10,061 nucleotides of DNA from DATNIC01 sp035604635 (lineage in GTDB: Bacteria; Vulcanimicrobiota; Vulcanimicrobiia; Vulcanimicrobiales; Vulcanimicrobiaceae): positions 1-10,061 of the forward strand of contig DATNIC010000191.1 in assembly GCA_035604635.1 (NCBI GenBank), written 5' to 3'. Position numbers and translations under genes: made by a program. Each line of letters begins with the position of its first letter. Within the stretch, counting starts at the first letter, position 1. Of this stretch, positions 1 through 5,246 are shown piece after piece. A model generated the notes under the pieces. That model searched no databases, had not been told where the DNA came from, and saw only the letters and a list, made by a program, of their open reading frames with translations.

Positions 1-886
1 CGATGACCGGTTGAATAAGCCGGGACTCGAACGATGTCGAGAACAGATTCCGGGACATCGCCCGAACGACTCCGACGTCGATTTTGGTGTATGAAGCTTC
101 TACAGCCGCGGATTCTGCATGATGCGCGTTCGCCCAACGGCCCGCATCATAGAACACTCTACTGAGCCGCACTGCCGCGCTTGGGTTGCGCGCGATCCAA
201 TCCCGTTTTGCATAAAAGCAGTTGATATAAAATCTGCTCGCGATCGTATCGAACGGCTTCCCCAGCCAACGCAGATCGCCTCGGGCCGCGCTCAGGTACG
301 GCTCGCCGCCGAGCGCCGCTGCGACCGTGCCGCGAACGAGGGCTTGACTCATCTCGGCGAAGGGGATCTCGAAAAGGGTGACCTTCCCGTCGTCGGCACC
401 GTTGACACGCAGCCACTGGGTTACCGAGATCCCGCTGAGCGATTTCAAATTGACGACGCCGACTGACTTGCCCTCCAGATCTCGAGCGCTGCGAACAGGG
501 CTGTTCTTCGTCACGACGAGGACCGTCGTCGGCGCCGCCGCGGTGTACACGGCGCCGCTCGCAAAAAATGCCAAGGGGATGCCGTGGTTCACGGCATTGC
601 TCAGCTGGATGACGTCGCCTAGCCCGACGTCGATCGCGCCGGCGGCGGCCGCCTGCATGATCGTCGCTCCATTGGCAAGCACAACCAATTCGACGTCGAG
701 TCCGGCCTCCCGAAACATCCCAAGATCGCGCGCATAGGCCGGCTCCAAATACGGATCGTTCAGACCGAAGCCGATCCGGATACGCTCGGTCTGCGCGGAG
801 ACTCGCGCCGGCAGGGTAACGACGGGAGCCGCGCCGAGTAACCCCACCATCCGGCGCCGCGAAAACGCTTTGGGCATCTCGCTCAT
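1..886 (-). CDS. NitT/TauT-type ABC transporter substrate-binding protein, 3' end outside the window
   Basis: This is an exported solute-binding protein of the SsuA/TauA/NMT1-like class, which captures small organic or inorganic ligands for ABC uptake. It starts at the ATG read at 886-884 and stays open for 295 codons to the left edge, so the C-terminus is missing. The N-terminus has SRRRMVGLLGAA (residues 9-20), a twin-arginine-like signal, and a likely cleavage after VSA at residue 31. The mature part then reads RIRIGFGLNDPYLEPAYARD, and GMFREAGLDVEL (about 56-67) is the family's typical lobe-1 signature. NSPVRSARDLEGKSVGVV (about 127-144) and FEIPFAEM (about 171-178) follow. It aligns along its length with the plus-strand gene at 8231-9181, so the two are paralogues. 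The ligand cannot be deduced. No Shine-Dalgarno sequence is visible before the ATG, and M4 or M13 could also serve as start. Confidence 0.85.
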   Translation of the reverse strand, partial: MSEMPKAFSRRRMVGLLGAAPVVTLPARVSAQTERIRIGFGLNDPYLEPAYARDLGMFREAGLDVELVVLANGATIMQAAAAGAIDVGLGDVIQLSNAVNHGIPLAFFASGAVYTAAAPTTVLVVTKNSPVRSARDLEGKSVGVVNLKSLSGISVTQWLRVNGADDGKVTLFEIPFAEMSQALVRGTVAAALGGEPYLSAARGDLRWLGKPFDTIASRFYINCFYAKRDWIARNPSAAVRLSRVFYDAGRWANAHHAESAAVEASYTKIDVGVVRAMSRNLFSTSFESRLIQPVI

Positions 887-927
887 AAGGAGGCGTTTCC
901 GCCGTTACCGGAGCAAATCCGGCTTCT
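887..927. promoter_or_regulatory. 41-nt divergent intergenic region with a misplaced strong Shine-Dalgarno sequence
   Basis: This short gap separates the minus-strand binding protein from the plus-strand hydrolase. Promoters for both directions must sit in it or inside the neighbouring genes. On the plus strand AAGGAGG lies at 887-893, directly against the start codon of the opposite gene, but no ATG, GTG or TTG follows at normal spacing. Two small inverted repeats follow: GGCG-TTTC-CGCC at 892-903 and CCGGA-GCAAA-TCCGG at 908-922. I see no convincing -10/-35 pair. Confidence 0.35.
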
Positions 928-1731
928 ATGCGCGGTTTTGGCGTCGTCGAGACGGTCGAGCGCAAAACGCTCAAGCTCGACGGGTGCACCGTCAGCTATC
1001 TGCGCGGCGGGAGCGGGACGCCGCTCTTGTTCCTGCACGGCGCGAACAACGTCCCCGGCTGGCTGCCCTTCCTCGCGCGGCTCGCCGAACGGCACGACGT
1101 CATCGTTCCGGATCATCCGGGCTTCGGAGCCTCCGAGATCCCGAGCTGGCTCGACAACATCCACGATCTAGCCTACTTCTATCTCGACTTCATCGAAGAG
1201 CTCGGCCTCAAAGAGATCCACCTCATCGGCGGATCGCTCGGCGGCTGGCTTGCTTGTGAGATCGCGATTCGCCAAACTGCGCCGCTGCGGACGCTCACCC
1301 TCGTCGGCGCCGCGGGGATTCGCCTTGCCGGCGTTCGCAAGCGTGACATTTTCTTGATGTCGCCCGAAGCCCTGACGCGCGCGCTCTTCTTCGACCAAAA
1401 ACTCGCGGACGAAATGCTCGCGCAGCCGGTAACTGAAGCGACGACGGAGGCGCAGCTCAAAAACCGCTACAGCGTCGCGCGCGTCGCCTGGCAGCCGAGA
1501 CTATTCGATCCGCACTTGGCGAAGTGGCTGCATCGCATCGACGTTCCGACGCTGCTGGTGTGGGGCGATTCGGACCGTCTCGTACCGCCGGCTTACGCCG
1601 CTGAGTTCGCGCGCCTCATCCCCGACACGCGGACCGCGATCATCGCGCAGTGCGGCCATCTGCCGCAAGTCGAAAAACCGGACGAATTCCTTGCGGCCGT
1701 GACCCGCTTCATCGAGCAAAAGGGCGCCTAA
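928..1731 (+). CDS. alpha/beta-fold hydrolase (MhpC/BphD-like serine hydrolase)
   Basis: A 267-residue cytosolic hydrolase with a complete catalytic triad. LLFLHGANN (33-41) supplies the oxyanion-hole HG. GGSLGG (101-106) is the nucleophile elbow with Ser103. VWGDSDRLVPP (211-221) carries the acid, most likely Asp216. QCGHLPQVEKP (241-251) carries His244. In this family (C-C bond hydrolases such as MhpC and BphD, plus esterases and lactonases) the enzyme typically acts on ring-cleavage products or esters. The actual substrate is unknown. ATG 928 is the only ATG, GTG or TTG between the in-frame stop at 886-888 and the conserved sequence. Its nearest purine-rich element, GGAG at 910-913, is rather far away (14 nt). 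The next gene begins 3 nt after the stop, so the two are surely cotranscribed. The pairing suggests that the hydrolase processes the monooxygenase product or its precursor. Confidence 0.9.
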   Translation: MRGFGVVETVERKTLKLDGCTVSYLRGGSGTPLLFLHGANNVPGWLPFLARLAERHDVIVPDHPGFGASEIPSWLDNIHDLAYFYLDFIEELGLKEIHLIGGSLGGWLACEIAIRQTAPLRTLTLVGAAGIRLAGVRKRDIFLMSPEALTRALFFDQKLADEMLAQPVTEATTEAQLKNRYSVARVAWQPRLFDPHLAKWLHRIDVPTLLVWGDSDRLVPPAYAAEFARLIPDTRTAIIAQCGHLPQVEKPDEFLAAVTRFIEQKGA

Positions 1732-1734
1732 AAC

Positions 1735-2892
1735 ATGAAATTCATGCTCTTCCACCTGATGCCGTACGCGTATTTGGACCTCAACTACACGGACAAATAC
1801 GAATCGGCTTGGGTCACGCTGCCCAACACGTATTTCGATCCCGAGAAGGGCCACGAGCTCTACGAGCGCTACCTCGGCGAGCTCGAACTCGGCGACCAGA
1901 TGGGCTTCGATGCGATCGGCGTCAACGAGCATCATCAAAACGCGTACGGCTTGATGCCGATCCCCTCGGTCATCGCCGGAGCGCTTTCGCGGAAAATCAA
2001 GGGCAAGCTGGCCGTCCTCGGACGCGCTCTTCCCCTCCTCAACAACCCGCTCGTCGTTGCCGAAGAGTTTTCGATGCTCGATCAGCTCACCGGCGGCCGG
2101 CTGATCGCGGGCTTCGTCCGCGGCATCGGCGGCGAGTATCACTCCTGGGGCGCCAATCCGACGGAGTCGCACGAGCGCTTTCTGGAAGCGCACGATCTCA
2201 TTCTCCGCGCCTGGACCGAACCCGGACCCTTTCACTTCGAAGGCAAGCACTACGATTTCGAATACGTCAATCTGTGGCCGCGTCCGTACCAGAAGCCGCA
2301 TCCGCCGGTGTGGATACCCTCGTCGGGGAGCATCGAGACGGTGATGTGGGCAGCGCAACACAAATACACCTACCTTCAGACGTATAGCCCCGTCGCAGCG
2401 GTCAAGAAGAACCTCGAACAATACAAGATCGAGGCCCAAAAGGCGGGCTATACCGCAACGCCCGAACAGATGGGCTGGATGGCGCCGATTTACGTTGCCG
2501 AGACCGACGAGCGCGCACTCGCGGAAGCCAAGCCGCACATCGAAGCCTTCGCCAACAAGTTCCTCAAGAAGCCGTTCGAGATGCGCTTGCCGCCCGGCTA
2601 CGTCAGCATGAAGTCCCTCAAAGGCGTCATGCAAGCGAAGGTCTCACAAACGGTCGATCGGACCGCCGAAGAGATCTTAGCGAGCGGATCGTTCATTTGC
2701 GGCTCAGTCGAGACCGTCCGCAACACGCTGCTCGAACGTCAGCGCGACATGGGCTACGGGCACCAGCTGTGCTTGATGCAGTTCGGGACGTTGCCTGCCG
2801 ACTTGACCAGAAAAAACATGGAGCTCTTCACGACGCGTGTCATGCCATTCTTACGAGAAAGAATCGGCGCCGAGGCCGCTGCCATCGCCTAG
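1735..2892 (+). CDS. LLM-class flavin-dependent oxidoreductase (luciferase-like monooxygenase)
   Basis: A 385-residue member of the bacterial luciferase-like TIM-barrel family, whose members oxidise substrates with O2 and reduced FMN (some use F420). The signature segments are MGFDAIGVNEHHQNAYGLMP (56-75), ALPLLNNPLVVAEEFSMLDQ (98-117) and TGGRLIAGFVRGIGGEYHSW (119-138). WPRPYQKPHPPVWIP (181-195) precedes the C-terminal half of the barrel, and GSVETVRNTL (323-332) is the usual late helix. The length is normal for the NEHHxNAYG subgroup, about 330-390. The start is ATG 1735, with AAAAGGG at 1718-1724 placed 10 nt upstream and inside the hydrolase gene. It lies in an operon between the hydrolase and the LivK-like gene. 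No flavin reductase partner is in the window, so reduced flavin must be supplied elsewhere. Substrate unknown; oxidative cleavage of an aromatic, terpenoid or sulfonate-like compound is possible. Confidence 0.93.
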   Translation: MKFMLFHLMPYAYLDLNYTDKYESAWVTLPNTYFDPEKGHELYERYLGELELGDQMGFDAIGVNEHHQNAYGLMPIPSVIAGALSRKIKGKLAVLGRALPLLNNPLVVAEEFSMLDQLTGGRLIAGFVRGIGGEYHSWGANPTESHERFLEAHDLILRAWTEPGPFHFEGKHYDFEYVNLWPRPYQKPHPPVWIPSSGSIETVMWAAQHKYTYLQTYSPVAAVKKNLEQYKIEAQKAGYTATPEQMGWMAPIYVAETDERALAEAKPHIEAFANKFLKKPFEMRLPPGYVSMKSLKGVMQAKVSQTVDRTAEEILASGSFICGSVETVRNTLLERQRDMGYGHQLCLMQFGTLPADLTRKNMELFTTRVMPFLRERIGAEAAAIA

Positions 2893-2897
2893 GAGGA
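2891..2897 (+). promoter_or_regulatory. ribosome binding site that fixes the start of the LivK-like gene
   Basis: AGGAGGA overlaps the TAG stop of the monooxygenase gene and ends 5 nt before ATG 2903. It shows that the binding protein starts at 2903. The upstream in-frame ATG at 2837 would add 22 residues with no signal-peptide character. Confidence 0.85.
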
Positions 2898-2902
2898 CGC
2901 TC

Positions 2903-4075
2903 ATGCGGACATTGTTTGCGCTTGTTTTCGCTTGCTCGCTGGCGCTCGTTCCGTGCGGCGGACGCGCCGCCGAGACGACGCCGTTCGAGCTCAACGCCAT
3001 CGCACCGCTGACCGGCACCGGGACATTCGTAGGCAAGGAGATCGCCGAGTCTCTCGGGGTACTCGAGCAGTTCGTCAACAAGCAGGGTGGGATCAACGGC
3101 CGGCCGGTGAAGTTCGTCATCTACGACGACCAGACCAATCCGCAAATCGGCGTCCAGCTTGCCAACGAGATCCTCGCAAAGAAACCGTCGATCATCCTCG
3201 GCCCGGGGATCGTCGCGGTCTGCAGCGCCGTCGCCGCGCTCACCGCCGCGAATGGACCGATGCAATATTGTTTTTCACCCGGGATCCATCCGGTGAAGGG
3301 GACATACGTCTTCTCCTCCGCGGTCTCGACGGTCGATCAGATGGGCGCAGCACTGAACTACTTCCGTCTGCGCGGCCTCACGAAGATTGCCATCATTACT
3401 TCGACGGACGCTTCAGGCCAAGACGCGGAGAACGCGTTCAACGAAGATCTCGCGCTCCCTGAGAACAAGAGCCTGAACGTCGTCGATCGCGAGCACTTCA
3501 ACACCAGCGACGTCAGCGTTGCCGCGCAGATGGTGCGCATCAAGGCGGCGAATCCGCAGGTCCTGATCGCATGGAGCACGGGGACGCCGGCCGGGACGCT
3601 GCTGCGCGGAGTAAAAGAGACGGGCCTCGACGTCCCGATCCTCACGACGTCGGGCAACCTGACGTACACGCAAATGCAGCAGTACGCGTCGTTCATGCCC
3701 AAAGAGCTCTACTTCCCGACAGTCCCGTCGGTCGGCGAAGTGCAAGTCGCCGATAAAGCGACGCGCGACCAGATCAATGCCTATCACGCAGCTCTGGCGA
3801 CCGCCGGGCTGCGCGCCGACTATCCGCGCGCGTCGGCTTGGGATCCGGCGCTCATCGTGATCTCAGCATTTCGAAAGCTGGGGATGAATGCGAGTGCGAC
3901 CCAAATCCGCGACTATATCGCGAATCTCAAAGGTTGGACCGGGATCAACGGTCCGTACGATTTTCGCGCCGTTCCGCAGCGCGGGCTCGACGTGAAGGGC
4001 GCGGTCGTCGTGCGATGGGACGTCGCAAAGGGCACGTGGATCGGCGTTAGCAGACCGGGCGGAACGCCTCTGTAG
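2903..4075 (+). CDS. LivK-type (branched-chain amino acid class) ABC substrate-binding protein
   Basis: A 390-residue exported type I periplasmic binding protein of the LivK/Peripla_BP_6 class. Relatives bind branched-chain amino acids but also aromatic acids, amides and urea. The signal peptide MRTLFALVFACSLALVPC runs to a probable cleavage after GRAA near residue 23. The mature start, FELNAIAPLTGTGTFVGKEI (28-47), and GGINGRPVKFVIYDDQTNPQ (62-81) are classic for the family, as is the later ILGPGIVAVCSAVAAL (about 98-113). The start is set by AGGAGGA at 2891-2897. It is the last gene of the plus-strand operon and faces the next gene with a 10-nt convergent gap. No livH/M/G/F permease or ATPase genes are beside it. 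Operon placement after two catabolic enzymes suggests that it delivers their substrate, but this is inference. Confidence 0.93.
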   Translation: MRTLFALVFACSLALVPCGGRAAETTPFELNAIAPLTGTGTFVGKEIAESLGVLEQFVNKQGGINGRPVKFVIYDDQTNPQIGVQLANEILAKKPSIILGPGIVAVCSAVAALTAANGPMQYCFSPGIHPVKGTYVFSSAVSTVDQMGAALNYFRLRGLTKIAIITSTDASGQDAENAFNEDLALPENKSLNVVDREHFNTSDVSVAAQMVRIKAANPQVLIAWSTGTPAGTLLRGVKETGLDVPILTTSGNLTYTQMQQYASFMPKELYFPTVPSVGEVQVADKATRDQINAYHAALATAGLRADYPRASAWDPALIVISAFRKLGMNASATQIRDYIANLKGWTGINGPYDFRAVPQRGLDVKGAVVVRWDVAKGTWIGVSRPGGTPL

Positions 4076-4085
4076 CGGACTCCAC

Positions 4086-5246
4086 CTACATCATCAGGTC
4101 GCGGTTGTGTTCGAGGCCGAACATCGTTGCGCCCCAGTTCCGCCCGTAGTATTCGAACTGGTTCGCCAAGTGTTGGCGGCCGATCGTGATGTCGTTGAGT
4201 ATCCTGCCGAACGGCAGATCGGCGGAGATCCCGGCCGCGCCCGTGAGCTTGAACAGGCGGGATGCCAACGTCATGCAGCGCTCGGGGACGTAAGCAGACT
4301 GGAACTTGTACTGCAGCCGCTCGGCGAGCGGCGGCGTCTGACCTGCGTGCGCGTACCGCGTCAACGTGTCGAACGTGCGGAAGAGGACCGCCTTCATCTC
4401 GTCGATTGCAGCCGTCGTCTCTGCGCAGGCCAATTGGGCGACGGGATCCTCAGCCGTGCGGCCGCCGGCACGCGAGACGCGAACCGAGCCGTACTCGAGC
4501 AGGGCATCGAGCAAGCCTCGCAGCGCGCCGATCGCGGCGGTGCTCACGCCGCGCACGAAGATTTGCCCGAAGGGTAAACGGTACAGCGGCGACGCGTTGA
4601 CCGCCTGGCCGGGGCCGACGAGGTTGAAACTATCGACGAGCGCTTGCACGCGGTAACCGGGGACGAAGACGTCGTGGACGACGATATCGTGGCTCCCCGT
4701 CGCGCGCAATCCCGGGACGTTCCACGTATCGACGATCTCGTAGTCCTTGCGCGGGACGAGGAAGTGCCGTTGGTCCGGCAGCCCGGGCTTCTCGGATTGG
4801 ACGATCGCGCCCAGGAAGGACCAGTCGCAGTGCTCGCAGCCGCTCGAATACTTCCAGCGGCCGTTGAGGATGAACCCGCCGTCGGCCGGCGTCGCCTTTC
4901 CCATCGGCGCGAGCGAGGACGAAATGAGGACCGACGTCTCTTTGCCCCACACATCCTGTGCTGCGCGATCGTCGAGTAGGGCCATCAGCCACGGATGGAC
5001 GCCGACGACGCCGTAGATCCACGCCGCCGACATATCGCCCTCACCGAGCACGATTTGAACCTCGAAATAGGTCCGCAGGTCCATCTCGAAGCCACCCCAC
5101 CGCTTGGGCTGAAGGACGCGAAAGACGCCGGCTTCCTGCATGTCGGCGATCGTCCGCGCGTCCAAGTTGCGCGCGCGCGCGCTTTGCGGCGCACGCTCGA
5201 TCAGCCGCGGGACCAGCGCGCGCGTGCGCTCTATGACGTCGTTCAG
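4086..5246 (-). CDS. HsaA/HpaH-like flavin-dependent monooxygenase (acyl-CoA dehydrogenase fold)
   Basis: A group D flavin monooxygenase resembling HsaA, HpaB-type and DszC-like enzymes, which hydroxylate or oxidise aromatic or organosulfur substrates with reduced flavin from a partner reductase. Numbering from CTG 5246 gives 386 residues, close to the roughly 390 of the family. Key segments are DMQEAGVFRVLQPKRWGGFE (35-54), LGEGDMSAAWIYGVVGVHPW (67-86), GRWKYSSGC (129-137), PGLRATGSHD (178-187) and GRQHLANQFEYYG (356-368). The last is the family's C-terminal RQHxxNQ signature. The first ATG/GTG/TTG codon is TTG 5165, but the frame is open for 27 more codons that encode a plausible family N-terminal helix (VIERTRALVPRLIERAP). 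No ATG, GTG or TTG lies there. CTG 5246 overlaps the upstream TGA as CTGA, so I prefer it. If TTG is used the protein is 359 residues. Confidence 0.85.
   Translation of the reverse strand: MNDVIERTRALVPRLIERAPQSARARNLDARTIADMQEAGVFRVLQPKRWGGFEMDLRTYFEVQIVLGEGDMSAAWIYGVVGVHPWLMALLDDRAAQDVWGKETSVLISSSLAPMGKATPADGGFILNGRWKYSSGCEHCDWSFLGAIVQSEKPGLPDQRHFLVPRKDYEIVDTWNVPGLRATGSHDIVVHDVFVPGYRVQALVDSFNLVGPGQAVNASPLYRLPFGQIFVRGVSTAAIGALRGLLDALLEYGSVRVSRAGGRTAEDPVAQLACAETTAAIDEMKAVLFRTFDTLTRYAHAGQTPPLAERLQYKFQSAYVPERCMTLASRLFKLTGAAGISADLPFGRILNDITIGRQHLANQFEYYGRNWGATMFGLEHNRDLMM

Noticed and set aside
159..989. Minus-strand ORF of 276 codons overlapping the left-edge binding protein
   Set aside because: Arg-rich composition typical of a shifted frame. 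The frame starting at ATG 886 gives a well-formed binding protein with a signal peptide.
1501..2634. Long minus-strand ORF (377 codons) antisense to the luciferase-like gene
   Set aside because: Its protein is rich in Arg, Val and Leu with no recognisable motif. It lies wholly opposite a clear enzyme gene. In GC-rich DNA such antisense frames are a by-product of codon periodicity.
2903..2970. Lipoprotein signal in the LivK-like protein (Cys11 or Cys18)
   Set aside because: Neither cysteine is preceded by a proper lipobox (VFAC with Phe, LVPC with Pro); a normal signal peptidase I site at GRAA fits better.
4051..4085. Possible terminator between the convergent genes (CAGA..GGCG-GAA-CGCC-TCTG)
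   Set aside because: The stem is short and bulged, lies inside the LivK-like coding end, and has no T run on either strand, so a Rho-independent terminator is not supported.
5169..5181. GC dinucleotide run
   Set aside because: A short simple run inside the N-terminal coding region of the monooxygenase (alternating Ala/Arg codons); nothing suggests a functional repeat.
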